DNA of 64,000 nucleotides from CADEEN01 sp963783785 (GTDB lineage: Bacteria > Pseudomonadota > Gammaproteobacteria > Burkholderiales > Burkholderiaceae_C), in assembly GCA_963783785.1 (NCBI GenBank), contig CAWAOQ010000001.1, positions 248,001-312,000 on the forward strand. The letters run 5' to 3'. This document shows, piece by piece, positions 1-13,870 of the stretch. The notes beneath the pieces are model-generated. The model saw nothing but the letters and a program-made list of their open reading frames with translations, had not been told where the DNA came from and searched no databases. The position numbers and the translations under genes are program-made. Positions within the stretch are counted from its first letter, which is position 1, and every line of letters starts with the position of its first letter.

Positions 1-1562
1 ACCGCTGCCGCGCTGGCGCATGTCAACCGGCTGCCGGTGCTGCTGCTGCCCGGCGACGTGTTCGCGTCGCGCACGCCCGACCCGGTGCTGCAGCAGGTCG
101 AGGCCTTCGATGCCGGCGACGTGAGCGCCAATGACGCGTTCCGGCCGCTGGTGCGCTATTTCGACCGCATCACGCGACCCGAGCAGATCCTCAGCGCGTT
201 GCCCAGAGCCGTGCAGGTGATGACCGACCCCGCGACCTGCGGTCCGGTCTGCCTGGCACTGCCGCAGGACGTGCAGACGATGGCCTTCGACTGCCCGGCC
301 TCGTTCCTCGAGCCGACGCTGCTGCACATCCGACGGCCTGGCGCCGATGTGCGCGAATTCGACGCAGCGACGGCGCTGCTGCGCGATGCGCGCCGGCCGC
401 TGGTCGTCGCCGGCGGTGGCGTGCTCTACAGCCAGGCCGGCGCGGCGCTCGCGGCGTTCGCGCAGGCGCATGGTGTGCCGGTGGCCGAGACGCAGGCCGG
501 CAAGGGCAGCCTGCCCTGGAACCACCCGTTCAACGTCGGTGCGATCGGTGTCACTGGCTCGCCGGCGGCCAACGCGCTCGCCGCCGAGGCCGACCTGGTG
601 TTCGCCGTCGGCACGCGATTGCAGGACTTCACCACCGGATCGCACACGCTGTTCGCTGCCGACGCCAACACGTTGCATCTCAACGTGCAGGCCTTCGACG
701 CGGCCAAGTGCGGCAGCGTCGCCCTGGTCGCCGATGCGCGCAATGCGCTGGTGCGGCTCGACGCCGCGCTCGCCGGCTGGCAGGCCGATGCCGACTGGAC
801 GCGCGCGCGCGACGTCACTGGCCACGCAGTGGAACGAGCGCGTCACGGCGTTGACCACGCACGAGCCTGCCGGCGAGCTGCCTTACGACGCCGAGGTGAT
901 CGGCGCGGTGCGCGAGTCGGCACCGCGCAGTGCGTTGCACGACATCGTCGTCTGCGCCGCCGGCACGCTGCCGGCCGAGCTGCACAAGCTCTGGCGCACC
1001 GGCGCACGCCGGCGGCTACCACATGGAGTACGGCTACTCGTGCATGGGCTACGAGATCGCCGGCGGCATCGGGGTGAAGCTGGCACGGCCGGAGTGCGAA
1101 GTGATCGTGATGGTCGGCGACGGCTCGTACCTGATGCTGAACTCCGAGATCGCGACCTCGGTGATGCTGGGCTGCAAGCTGATCGTCGTGGTGCTCGACA
1201 ACCGCGGCTACGGCTGCATCCAGCGCCTGCAACTGGCCTCGGGCGGCCCGCGCTTCAACAACCTGCTCGAAGACTGTGTCGGCGAGGCGGGCCACGACGT
1301 GAGGATCGATTTCGCCGCGCACGCCGCGAGCCTCGGGGCCGAGGCGGTGCACGTGGCCAGCGTGGCCGAACTGAAGACCGCGATGCAGCGCGCGCGCGCG
1401 GCAACCCGCACGCAGGTGCTGGTCATCGACACCTCGCCATGGCGCACCACCGACGATGGTGGCTGCTGGTGGGAGGTGGCGATCCCCGAGGTGTCGGCCC
1501 ACGCCGACGTGCGCGCGGCGCGCGAGCAGTATCTGCAAGCCAAGACGCGGCAGCGTCGTTGA
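1..1562 (+). CDS. iolD: 3D-(3,5/4)-trihydroxycyclohexane-1,2-dione hydrolase (5' truncated, frameshifted)
   Basis: A thiamine-diphosphate enzyme of the acetolactate synthase fold that opens the ring of the inositol intermediate trihydroxycyclohexanedione to give 5-deoxy-glucuronate. The coding sequence is open from base 1, so the N-terminal part (PYR domain start) lies outside the window. The central domain runs to about 820. The C-terminal TPP domain shows GDGSYLMLNSE followed by LDNRGYGC, the cofactor-binding signature typical of IolD. The frame changes twice, near 822 and near 1008; both joins restore family-like sequence (for example TQWNERVTALT and GGYHMEYGYSCMGYEIAGG). The next gene, iolE, begins 17 bases after the stop, so they are co-transcribed. 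The two breaks are probably sequence errors rather than decay, because the frames on both sides are intact. Confidence 0.9.
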
Positions 1563-1579
1563 ACGAGGAAGGCAAGGCG

Positions 1580-2509
1580 ATGACCTGGAACGTGCGCATC
1601 GGCATCAACCCGCTGTCGTGGATGAACGACGACCTGCCGTCGCTCGGCGGCGAGACGCCGCTGGAGACCGCGCTCGCCGAAGGCAAGGAAATCGGCTACG
1701 AGGGTTTCGAGCTCGGCAACAAGTTCCCGAAGGACGGGCCGGGCCTGAAGGCCAAGCTCGATCAATTCGGCCTGGCCTGCGTCTCCGGCTGGTATTCGGG
1801 TGAGTTGGCGAGTGACGACGGCCGGGGCAGCGTTGCGCAAGAGATCGAACGTTGCCGCGCCCACATGGACAAGCTGCGCTTCAACGGCGTCAAGGTCGTG
1901 GTCTACGGCGAAGTCGCCGGTTCGGTGCAGGGGCAGATCGACACGCCGGTGGCGCAGCGCCCGCGTCTGGCCACCGATGCCGCGTGGCAAGGCTACGCAG
2001 AGCGCCTGAATCGGTTCGGCGCGCACCTGCAGTCGCAGTTCGGCATCAAGCTGGCCTACCACCACCACATGGGCGCGGTGGTCGAGGCGCCCGACGACAT
2101 CGATCGCCTGATGGCGCTGACCGACCCGGCCCATGTGGGTCTGCTGTTCGACACCGGCCACGCCTACTTCGGCGGCGCCACCGACCCGGTGCCGTTGCTG
2201 AAGCGGCATGCCGCGCGCGTCGTGCACGTGCACTGCAAGGATGTGCGCCCGGCGCTGATCGCCAAGGCACGCAACGACGGCTGGAGCTTCCTGCAGGGCG
2301 TGCTGGCCGGCACCTTCACCGTGCCGGGTGACGGCGTGATCGACTACGACGCGGTGCTGGCCACGCTGCACGACAGCGGCTACCAGGGCTGGCTGGTCGT
2401 CGAGGCCGAGCAGGACCCGGCGATCGCACCGAGCTATGCGTATGCGAAGAAGGGCTACCAGACGCTGCGGCGAATCGTCGATCGGCTCGACGCGGAGGGT
2501 TCGAGATGA
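1580..2509 (+). CDS. iolE: myo-inosose-2 dehydratase
   Basis: IolE removes water from scyllo-inosose (2-keto-myo-inositol) to form the diketone that IolD cleaves. The 309-residue protein is a TIM barrel of the xylose-isomerase/AP-endonuclease-2 superfamily. Visible features include an N-terminal INPLSWMNDD strand, the histidine cluster AYHHHMG, the metal-site strands LLFDTGHAYFGG and VVHVHCKDVR, and a late acidic strand WLVVEAEQDPA. Length matches the family. The start at 1580 follows the purine-rich GGAAGGCAAGGCG. The gene is uninterrupted and its stop overlaps the iolB start (ATGA), showing translational coupling. Confidence 0.93.
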   Translation: MTWNVRIGINPLSWMNDDLPSLGGETPLETALAEGKEIGYEGFELGNKFPKDGPGLKAKLDQFGLACVSGWYSGELASDDGRGSVAQEIERCRAHMDKLRFNGVKVVVYGEVAGSVQGQIDTPVAQRPRLATDAAWQGYAERLNRFGAHLQSQFGIKLAYHHHMGAVVEAPDDIDRLMALTDPAHVGLLFDTGHAYFGGATDPVPLLKRHAARVVHVHCKDVRPALIAKARNDGWSFLQGVLAGTFTVPGDGVIDYDAVLATLHDSGYQGWLVVEAEQDPAIAPSYAYAKKGYQTLRRIVDRLDAEGSR

Positions 2510-3313
2510 GCAGTCCGCTGCTGGTGAAGGCCCGGCGCGAGGGCCGCGAGATCGTCGCCGTGACGCCGCAGACCGCCGGCTGGAAGCATGTGGGCTTTCG
2601 TGCGCTGCGGCTGGCCCCGGGCGACAGCGAGCGTCTTGCCACCGGCGAACGCGAGCTGTGTCTCGTCGTGCTGGCCGGCAACGTCGACGTGACGGTTGGC
2701 GAGCAGACCTTCGACGAACTCGGCAACCGCGACAGCGTGTTCGACGACCGCCCACCCGCCGCGTTGTACGTGCCCGCGCACCACGATCGTCGCGATCCAC
2801 GCCTACGGGCCTGCCGAGGTGGCGCTATGCACGGCACCCAGCGACGACCGGCCGCGCAGCGTCAAGCTGCTCGATCCGGCCACGATGCGCCGCAGCGTGC
2901 GTGGCCAGGGCAGCAACACGCGCTACGTCTGCGACATCCTGCCGCACGACGACCCGACCGCCGCGCACCTGCTGGTGGTGGAGGTGCGCACGCCGGCCGG
3001 CCATTCGTCGAGCTACCCGCCGCACAAGCACGACAGCGAGGCGCCGCCCGCCGAGACCCAGCTCGAGGAGACCTACTACCACCGCCTGGACCCGCCGCAG
3101 GGCTTCGCGTTCCAGCGCGTCTACACCGACGACCGCAGCCTCGACGAAGCGATGGCCGTTGAGGACCACGACGTGGTGATGGTGCCGCGCGGCTACCACC
3201 CGGTGGTCGCGCCGCATGGCTACGAGCTGTACTACCTCAACGTGATGGCCGGCCCGCAGCGGCTCTGGGTCTTTCGCAACGACCCGGCGCACGAGTGGAT
3301 GCTCGCGCGCTGA
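2506..3313 (+). CDS. iolB: 5-deoxy-glucuronate isomerase (frameshifted)
   Basis: IolB isomerises 5-deoxy-glucuronate to 5-dehydro-2-deoxy-gluconate, the step after IolD. The protein is a bicupin of about 268 residues. The first cupin ends near residue 90 (FDDRPPAALYVPA). The second contains the metal-site strand SYPPHKHD, followed by EETYYHR and the late VPRGYHPVVA...GYELYYLN, which are hallmarks of this family. One frame change near 2780 separates the halves; either side reads cleanly. It starts inside the iolE stop codon (4-base overlap). With iolD and iolE it forms the distal end of an inositol operon whose other genes lie upstream of the window. Confidence 0.9.
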
Positions 3314-3405
3314 GCGCGACGTGGCGTCACAGGGGGCTGGCCAGCGAGTGGGCCAGTCCGCCCGCCGGCACGTTGCGCACCGGGAACAGCAGACATGGAC
3401 ACCGC

Positions 3406-3600
3406 ATGATCGAATGGACGCACTGGAAGTGCAAGCAAGGCACCGCACAGCGAGGTGACGAGTGGCATGTATTCGATGCGGGGACCGGCCTGATCGGTGA
3501 GATCCGTGCCTACCATGGAGCGTCGGGAGTCAGGGACGTTCCGATCGGGGGGGTCGAGTTCGACTGCCAAGGCCGCGGCTACCACCTGCGCTGGGAATGA
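3406..3600 (+). pseudogene. short NTF2/SnoaL-like C-terminal fragment
   Basis: A 64-codon reading frame with typical local codon use. Its sequence (EWTHWK, RRGDEWHVF-like GDEWHVFDAGTG, IGEIRAYHG, then GRGYHL at the end) looks like the last three beta strands of an NTF2/SnoaL-like fold protein. The full fold needs about 130 residues, and no frame between 3314 and 3405 supplies the missing N-terminal half. It is therefore either a truncated remnant or a small stand-alone protein. It sits between iolB and a dehydratase gene on the same strand, 4 bases before the dehydratase start, so it may still be translated. The assignment rests on remembered family resemblance only. Confidence 0.45.
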
Positions 3601-3604
3601 ATCG

Positions 3605-5337
3605 ATGACACGCAAGACCGCCGGCCAACTCAGAAGCGCGCGCTGGTTCGCGCCCGACGATTTCCGCTCGTTCGGCCACCGCTCGCGCGTGATGCAGATG
3701 GGCTATGCACCCGCCGACTGGAAGGACAAGCCGGTCATCGCGATCGTCAACACCTGGAGCGACGTCAACCAGTGCCACGCGCATTTCAAGCAACGCGTCG
3801 ACGACGTCAAGCGCGGCGTGCTGCAGGCGGGCGGCTTCCCGATCGAGTTGCCGGCGATCAGCCTGTCGGAATCGATCGTCAAGCCGACGACGATGCTCTA
3901 CCGCAACTTCCTCGCGATGGAGACCGAGGAGCTGCTGCGCAGCCACCCGGTCGACGGCGCGGTGCTGATGGGCGGCTGCGACAAGACCACGCCGGGCCTG
4001 GTGATGGGCGCGCTCAGCATGGGCCTGCCGTTCATCTTCCTGCCCGCCGGGCCGATGCTGCGCGGCAACTGGAAGGGCCAGGTGCTCGGCTCGGGCTCCG
4101 ACTCGTTCAAGTACTGGGACGAGCGCCGCGCCGGCCGGCTGAGCGAGCAGGCCTGGCACGAGATGGAAGCCGGCATCGCGCGCAGCCACGGCACCTGCAT
4201 GACGATGGGCACCGCCGCGACGATGATGGGCATCGCCGAAGCGGTGGGCCTGACGCTGCCCGGCGCGTCGTCGATTCCGGCACCCGACGCGAACCACATC
4301 CGCATGAGCGCCGAGTGCGGGCGCCGCATCGTCGACATGGTGTGGGAGGACCTGACGCCCGCGAAGCTGCTGACGCGCGCCAGCTTCGACAACGGCATCG
4401 CCTGCGCGATGGCGATGGGCTGCTCGACCAACGCCATCATCCACCTGATCGCGATGTCGCGCCGCGCCGGCCACCCGGTGACGCTCGACGATTTCGACGC
4501 CGCCAGCCGCACGCGTGCCGGTGATCGCCAACATCCGGCCCAGCGGCGACACCTACCTGATGGAGGACTTCTATTACGCCGGCGGCCTGCCGGCGATGCT
4601 GAAGCGCATCGAGCGCCACCTGCACGGCGACGCGCTCACCGTCAACGGCCGCACGCTGGGCGAGAACATCGCCGAGTGCCGAGGTCTACAACGACGACGT
4701 GATCCGGCCGCTCACGAACCCGATCTATGCCGAGGGCGCGCTGGCCGTGCTGCGCGGCAACATCGCGCCCGACGGCGTGGTGATCAAGCCCAGCGCCTGC
4801 GCGCCGCACCTGCTGCAGCACAGCGGCCCGGCGCTGGTGTTCGACGACTACCCGGCGCTGAAGAAGGCCATCGACGACCCCGACCTCGACGTCACCGCCG
4901 ACCACATCCTGGTGCTGCGCAACGCCGGCCCGAAGGGCGCCGGCATGCCCGAGTGGGGCATGCTGCCGATCCCGACCAAGCTGCTGAAGGCCGGCGTGAC
5001 CGACATGCTGCGCCTGTCGGACGCGCGCATGAGCGGCACCAGCTACGGCGGCTGCCTGCTGCACTGCGCGCCCGAAGCCGCCGTCGGCGGGCCGCTGGCG
5101 CTGGTGCAGACCGGCGACACGATCAGCGTCGACGTGCCGGCGCGGCGCATCCACCTCGACGTCGGCGACGACGAACTCGCCCGCCGCAAGGCCGCCTGGA
5201 CCGCACCGCCACCGCGCTACGAGCGCGGCTACGGCTGGATGTTCAGCCGCCACATCCTGCAGGCCAACGAGGGCTGCGACTTCGATTTCCTCGAGACGAG
5301 CTTCGGCGCGCCGGTGCCCGAGCCCGACATCTTCTGA
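3605..5337 (+). CDS. IlvD/Edd-family sugar-acid dehydratase, L-arabinonate dehydratase-like (frameshifted)
   Basis: Predicted [2Fe-2S] dehydratase acting on a sugar acid and giving a 2-keto-3-deoxy acid. Three cluster cysteines are visible at Cys57 (NQCHAH), Cys125 (GGCDKTTPG) and Cys198 (SHGTCMTMGTA). The catalytic serine loop RMSGTSYGG is in the C-terminal half. These positions and the roughly 577-residue length fit the L-arabinonate/D-xylonate dehydratase branch better than dihydroxy-acid dehydratase IlvD or 6-phosphogluconate dehydratase Edd. Two frame changes (near 4510 and near 4684) interrupt the reading. The start ATG at 3605 precedes TRKTAGQLRSARWF, the usual family opening. The next gene is an RraA-like protein 13 bases downstream, a common partner of these dehydratases. 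Substrate is inferred, not shown. Confidence 0.85.
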
Positions 5338-5350
5338 AGGGCCTCACGCG

Positions 5351-6063
5351 ATGAACCCGACCACCAAGCAACAACTGATGGGCGTCAGCACCGCCACGCT
5401 GTGCACGGCCCTCTTCAAGCGCGGCCTGCACCACCAGTTCATCCAGGACGTGCTGCCGCTGAACCCCGGCCTGCCCAACATGGTCGGCGAGGCCTACACG
5501 CTGCGCTACATGCCGGCGCGCGAAGACCTGAACACGATCGAGGTGTTCAAGAACCGCGAGCACCCGCAGACGCAAGGCGGTCGAGGAGTGCCCGCCCGGC
5601 GCGGTGTTCGTGATCGACAGCCGCAAGGATGCGCGCGCGGCGTCGGCCGGCGGCATCCTGGTCACGCGGCTGATGAAGCGCGGCGTCGCCGGCATCGTCA
5701 CCGACGGCGGCTTTCGCGACAGCCCCGACATCGCCAGGCTGCCGTTTCCCGTCTACCACCAGCGCCCGGCCGCGCCGACCAACCTGACCGTGCACCAGGC
5801 CATCGACATCAACGTGCCGATCGGCTGCGGCGACGCGCCGGTGTTCCCCGGCGACGTGGTCGTCGGCGATGCGCGAGGGCGTGGTCGTGATCCCGGCGCA
5901 CCTGGCCGACGAGGTCGCGGCCGAGGCGGTCGAGATGACCGCCTTCGAGGACTTCGTGCAGGAGAAGGTGATGGAAGGCCGCTCGATCCTCGGCCTCTAC
6001 CCGCCGACCGACGAGCAGAGCCGCGTCGACTTCGCGGCGTGGCGGCAGGCCAAGGGCCGCTGA
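5351..6063 (+). CDS. RraA-like protein / HMG aldolase family (frameshifted)
   Basis: Member of the RraA-like fold family (about 237 residues), which includes the RNase E inhibitor RraA and divalent-metal-dependent 4-hydroxy-4-methyl-2-oxoglutarate aldolases. The active-site signature GIVTDGGFRDSPDI, the preceding ASAGGILVTRLM and the following GCGDAPVFPGDVVVGD are all present. The Arg and Asp of the GFRD segment are the residues used by the aldolases. Frame changes lie near 5575 and near 5872; at the second, adding one C would restore GDAEGVVVIP. It probably forms an operon with the preceding dehydratase, suggesting a role in sugar-acid breakdown rather than RNA metabolism. That role is inference from context. 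Confidence 0.82.
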
Positions 6064-6091
6064 CCGCTGCCATTGCGCGCCGACCGCAGCT

Positions 6092-6469
6092 TCAATGTCG
6101 ATGGATCGGCGCGAGGCGTGCGACGGCATTGCGCTCCGCCTTTTCCAGCGCCAGGTGCTTGGCATCCTTGTGCAAGCGCCACCAGGCCAGCATCGCATCG
6201 AAGTCGCCGGCGAATTTGCGCACTTTCAAGGTTTCGGTGAGGCTGGCGCAGGCGATCGCGGTGCCGATATCGAGCAGGCCGGTGGTCGCCGCGTGGTCGC
6301 AGGACCAGAAGGCCTTCTCCAGTTCCTCCATCTGCAGGTCGGCACCGGGCGCCCCCTGTGCGGCCGCCGGCAGGGTCCACGCGGTCAGGCAAGCCGCCGC
6401 CACCAGCGCTGCCGCAGCCGTCATCATCGGCGTGCGCTGGCCCATGATCGAAGTCAGAGTCTGTGTCAT
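6092..6469 (-). CDS. small exported protein of unknown function
   Basis: A 125-residue protein starting with a signal-peptide-like segment (hydrophobic AAAALVAAACLTAWTLPAAA, cleavage expected after AAAQG near residue 38). The mature part is acidic to neutral, with WSCDHAATTGLLDIGTAIAC containing two cysteines that could form a periplasmic disulfide, and a basic tail ending in HRH. I recognise no family. The ATG at 6469 is favoured by an AGGAG seven bases upstream. It lies downstream of, and on the same strand as, the three-gene signalling operon, but 186 bases separate it from that operon, so independent transcription is likely. Those 186 bases hold only a small CCGTC/GACGG dyad near 6614-6629. 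Confidence 0.6.
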   Translation of the reverse strand: MTQTLTSIMGQRTPMMTAAAALVAAACLTAWTLPAAAQGAPGADLQMEELEKAFWSCDHAATTGLLDIGTAIACASLTETLKVRKFAGDFDAMLAWWRLHKDAKHLALEKAERNAVARLAPIHRH

Positions 6470-6655
6470 GTCGTACTCCTGGGGGTTTGCCGGGGATCGA
6501 CGGATCCGCCGCGCCCGGGTCCAAGCGCATGTGGCGTGCCAGCCCGCATCGATCGAAAGAAGTCTTTCAAATCAAGGACTTGACTGCTCAGCCGTGGGCG
6601 CCCGGCGGTCCGACCGTCGCATTTGACGGTGGCGCCCGTCGTCGGCGACGGCGCT

Positions 6656-8033
<1,378 letters not shown>

Positions 8034-8056
<23 letters not shown>

Positions 8057-8392
8057 TCGCTTCGAAGAGCAGGTTCTCGTCGATCGGCTTGCTCAGGTAG
8101 TCGTCGCAGCCGCAGGCCCGTGCGCGCTCGTCGTCGCCGCGCATCGCGTGCGACGACAGCGCGAGCACCGGGATGTGGGCCAGCAACGGGTCGGCCTTCA
8201 GGCGCCGCGTGGCCTCCCAGCCATCCAGGCGCGGCAGGGACAGGTCCATCAGGATCAGATCCGGCAGAGTGGCTGCGGCACGTTCGAGCGCGCTGATGCC
8301 GTCCTCGGCGTAGACCAGCCGATAGTCGTCCGCGAGTAGCTGCGTCAGCAGCTCGCGGTTCAACGCGATGTCCTCGACGATGAGCAGGGTCT

Positions 8393-8396
<4 letters not shown>
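8034..8396 (-). CDS. single-domain response regulator (CheY-like)
   Basis: A 120-residue stand-alone receiver: acidic residues ED8-9, phospho-acceptor Asp51 (ILMDLSLPR), and Lys103 in LSKPID. There is no output domain, so it can only pass or buffer phosphate, or bind a protein partner. The ATG at 8396 overlaps the kinase stop (ATGA), and its own end overlaps the start of the sigma-54 regulator. The architecture resembles the DivK/Cph-like receivers found next to multi-GAF hybrid-type kinases. The sequence shows a receiver; the role as phosphate relay or sink between the kinase and the sigma-54 regulator is inferred. Confidence 0.92.
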
Positions 8397-11260
<2,864 letters not shown>

Positions 11261-11370
11261 GTTGCGCCAGCCTCCGTCCTGAACCTGCTCGCGGGCGCCA
11301 ACATACACCCACGAAGGCCGGATCGCCAAGTGGCCGGCCGTCGGCCGTCGTGCGCGACGCCGCCGGGCGA

Positions 11371-11627
11371 TCAGCGGGCCGGCGGCCCGTCGTCGCTGCG
11401 CGCTGGTGGCGCCACGGTGCAAGCGCTCGGGTCGGCGACGACGAACCAACCGACGACGACGCACAGCGGCATCGCAAGAAACCATGCATCGCTGCCCGTG
11501 AGATGGCGGCCGACAAAGCCGACGGCGGCGCCGAGATCAGGCACAGCACCAGCAGCACAACGCGCGTTCCGAACCGCACATGCGTGACATGGCTTCGAGG
11601 AGGCGGAATCGACGGGAAGCGCTTCAT
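11371..11627 (-). CDS. small membrane protein (one frame break)
   Basis: About 85 residues read across one frame change near 11530. The first part is MKRFPSIPPPRSHVTHV followed by a hydrophobic RVVLLVLCLIS. In the next frame the sequence continues AAVGFVGRHLTGSDAWF and a second hydrophobic stretch LAMPLCVVVGWFVVADPS, ending at a TGA at 11371. Two short transmembrane helices with an N-terminal basic segment would place it in the inner membrane. A GGAG lies eight bases before the ATG. No family recognised. It lies just upstream of the kinase operon on the same strand, 110 bases away. Neither half alone looks like a gene; the support is the matching codon bias and hydrophobicity across the join. 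Confidence 0.5.
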
Positions 11628-11694
11628 GGTTTCGGCTCCGGGGCGGTGAAGTGAGACAGGCTGCGCTGGCGGCACGGGTGTCCGGCAGGTGATG

Positions 11695-12619
11695 CTACAG
11701 GCTGCTGCGTTGTGGCCACGCCTCGGCAAAGTAGTCGACGAACGCGCGCACCCGTGCCGACAGCTGGTGCCGCTGCGGCACCACCGCATAGATGTCGGCG
11801 TCGGGTGTCGCGTACTGCGGCAGCACCTGCACCAGGCGGCCGCTCTTCAGGTAGCGGGCAATGTCCCACTCGGCGCGCATCAGGATGCCGTGGCCGTCCA
11901 GGGCCCACAGCACGGCGATCTCGCCGTCGTTGGTGGCCAGGTTGCCGCGGGTCTTGATGGCCTCGGCGCCGTTGCCCACGCCCGCGCTGCGCGGTCAGCC
12001 GCCACAGGCCATAGGCCTCGTCGCCCTGGCGGATGCCGATGCAGTTGTGTCGCGCCAGGTCCGCGGGCAGCTTCGGTTCGCCATGGCGCGCCAGGTAGGC
12101 GGGCGAGGCGCACAACAGGCGGCGGTTGGGGCCGATGCGGCGCGCGATCACGCGCGTGTCGGGCGGGGCGCCGAAGCGGATGCAGACATCGAAGGCGTCC
12201 TCCGTCAGTGCGCGGCGGGTTGACCGACAGCTGCAGTTGCACCTGTACCTGCGGGTGCATCTTCACGAAGCGCGAGATCACCGGCGCGACGTGGCTGCGG
12301 CCGAAGCCGAGCGTGGCGTTCACGCGCAGCAGGCCCTGCGGCGTGCCCTTGGCGGTGCCGAGCAGGCGCTCCATGTCGTCGATCTCGGCCAGGATGCGGC
12401 GTGCATGCTCGAGGTAGGTTTCGCCCTCGGGCGTCAGGCTCATGCGGCGCGTGGTCCGGATCACCAGCGCCAGCCCGAGGCGCGACTCCATCTGCGCCAG
12501 GCGCTTGCTCACCGCCGCCGTCGATACGCCCAGCTCGCGCGCCGCGGCGCTCAGGCTGCCGCAGGACGGCGAGCGTCGAGAAGAAGCCGAATTCGGCGGG
12601 TTGGACGGCGTGGGCTCAC
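11695..12619 (-). CDS. LysR-family transcriptional regulator (several frame breaks)
   Basis: A LysR regulator of about 300 residues. The winged helix-turn-helix reads SLSAAARELGVSTAAVSKRL, with QMESRLGLALVIRTTRRMSLTPEG following. The effector domain contains VNATLGFGRSHVAPVI, DVCIRFGAPPDTRV, and the C-terminal GHGILMRAEWDIARYL. The frame changes near 12558 (inside the HTH), near 12222 and near 11985; all three joins restore LysR sequence. The start is unresolved: FGFFSTLAVL, the usual first helix, is in a frame closed upstream by a stop, and a GTG at 12619 is the nearest candidate. It is divergent from the tartrate dehydrogenase-like gene, so that gene set is its likely target. Confidence 0.85.
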
Positions 12620-12734
12620 GGCGGTGCCGATCGTTGACTTCAGGTTAACGAAGGCATTCACTCTAGCGCACATGCCGTCAATCCGCGCAGAGCCTAAAGT
12701 CCCGCTCCCGAGACTCCCGCGATCAAGCCCGAAG
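12620..12734. promoter_or_regulatory. divergent control region between LysR regulator and tartrate dehydrogenase-like gene
   Basis: A 115-base non-coding stretch that is less GC-rich than its surroundings. It contains TTGACT at 12635-12640 as a possible -35 element, and an imperfect dyad CTTCAGGTTAACGAAG at 12638-12653 centred on the palindrome GTTAAC. This is the sort of site LysR proteins bind between divergent genes. No good -10 hexamer is seen at standard spacing, so promoter placement is tentative. Confidence 0.35.
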
Positions 12735-13823
12735 ATGAAGACCTACCGCATCGCCACGATCCCCGGCGACGGCATCGGCAAGGAAGTCATTCCCGCCGGC
12801 CAGGAAGTCCTCCAGGCGCTGGCCAGCGCGAGCGGCCAGTTCAATTTCGAGTTCGAGCATTTCGGCTGGGGCGGCGACTGGTACCGCGCGCACGGCGAGA
12901 TGATGCCGGCCGACGGCCTCGACGCGTTGCGCCACAAGGACGCGATCCTGTTCGGCTCGGCCGGCGACCCGCAGATCCCCGACCACATCACGCTGTGGGG
13001 CCTGCGCCTGAAGATCTGCCAGGGCTTCGACCAGTACGCCAACGTGCGGCCGACGCGCATCCTGCCCGGCATCGACGCGCCGTTGAAGCGCTGCCGCCCC
13101 GAAGACCTGAACTGGGTCATCGTGCGCGAGAACTCCGAGGGCGAATACGCCGGTGTCGGCGGCCGCGCGCACCAGGGCCACCCGATCGAGGTCGCGACCG
13201 ACGTGTCGATGATGACCCGCGCCGGTGTCGAACGCATCATGCGCTTCGCCTTCAAGCTGGCGCAGGGCCGGCCGCGCAAGCAGCTCACGGTGGTCACCAA
13301 GAGCAACGCGCAGCGCCACGCGATGGTGATGTGGGACGAGATCGCGCTGCAGGTCGCCAAGGAGTTCCCCGACGTGCGTGGGACAAGGAACTCGTCGACG
13401 CGATGACTGCGCGCATGGTCAACCGGCCGGCGTCGATCGACACCATGGTGGCCACCAACCTGCACGCCGACATCCTGTCCGACCTGGCCGCCGCACTGGC
13501 CGGCAGCCTGGGCATCGCGCCGACCGGCAACATCGACCCCGAGCGCCGCTACCCGAGCATGTTCGAGCCGATCCACGGCTCGGCCTTCGACATCATGGGC
13601 CAGGGGCTGGCCAACCCGATCGGCACCTTCTGGTCCTGCGTGATGCTGCTCGAGCACCTGGGCGAGGAGGCGGCCGCGACACGGCTGATGTGGGCCATCG
13701 AGCAGCGTGACCGCCAATCCCGCGCTGCACACGCGCGACCTCGGAGGCCGCGCCACCACCGCGCAGGTGACCGCGGCGGTGTGTGAACTACTGGCCAACC
13801 CGGTGGCGCAGCGCGCGGCCTGA
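12735..13823 (+). CDS. tartrate dehydrogenase/decarboxylase-like (frameshifted)
   Basis: Member of the isocitrate/isopropylmalate dehydrogenase family, about 362 residues, oxidising a beta-hydroxy acid such as tartrate or D-malate with NAD and a divalent metal. Visible features are the N-terminal RIATIPGDGIGKEV, substrate loop LRLKICQGFDQYANVRP, VIVRENSEGEY, the Lys-containing VVTKSNAQRHA, metal-site NLHADILSDLAAALAGS, and FEPIHGSAFDI. That last motif, with GQGLANPIGTFWS, fits tartrate dehydrogenase better than LeuB. Frame changes occur near 13376, where one missing G would give FPDVAWDKEL, and near 13708. It is divergent from the LysR gene and 47 bases ahead of a Bug receptor, pointing to uptake and oxidation of a hydroxy acid. 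Confidence 0.87.
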
Positions 13824-13870
13824 GGCCATCATCCCGAGCACTTGCTTCATTTCGCACGCCGGAGACCTCG

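Noticed and set aside
3295..3405. A longer version of the NTF2-like fragment starting at 3295
   Set aside because: The 37 extra residues overlap the iolB end and show no NTF2-like pattern.
6614..6629. A terminator hairpin CCGTC/GACGG downstream of the sigma-54 regulator
   Set aside because: Five-base stem without a T-tract on the minus strand.
11261..11485. An in-frame extension of the four-GAF kinase by 75 codons upstream of 11260
   Set aside because: The added residues are Arg-rich with no domain, and they overlap the frameshifted small membrane protein; GGAGG supports the ATG at 11260.
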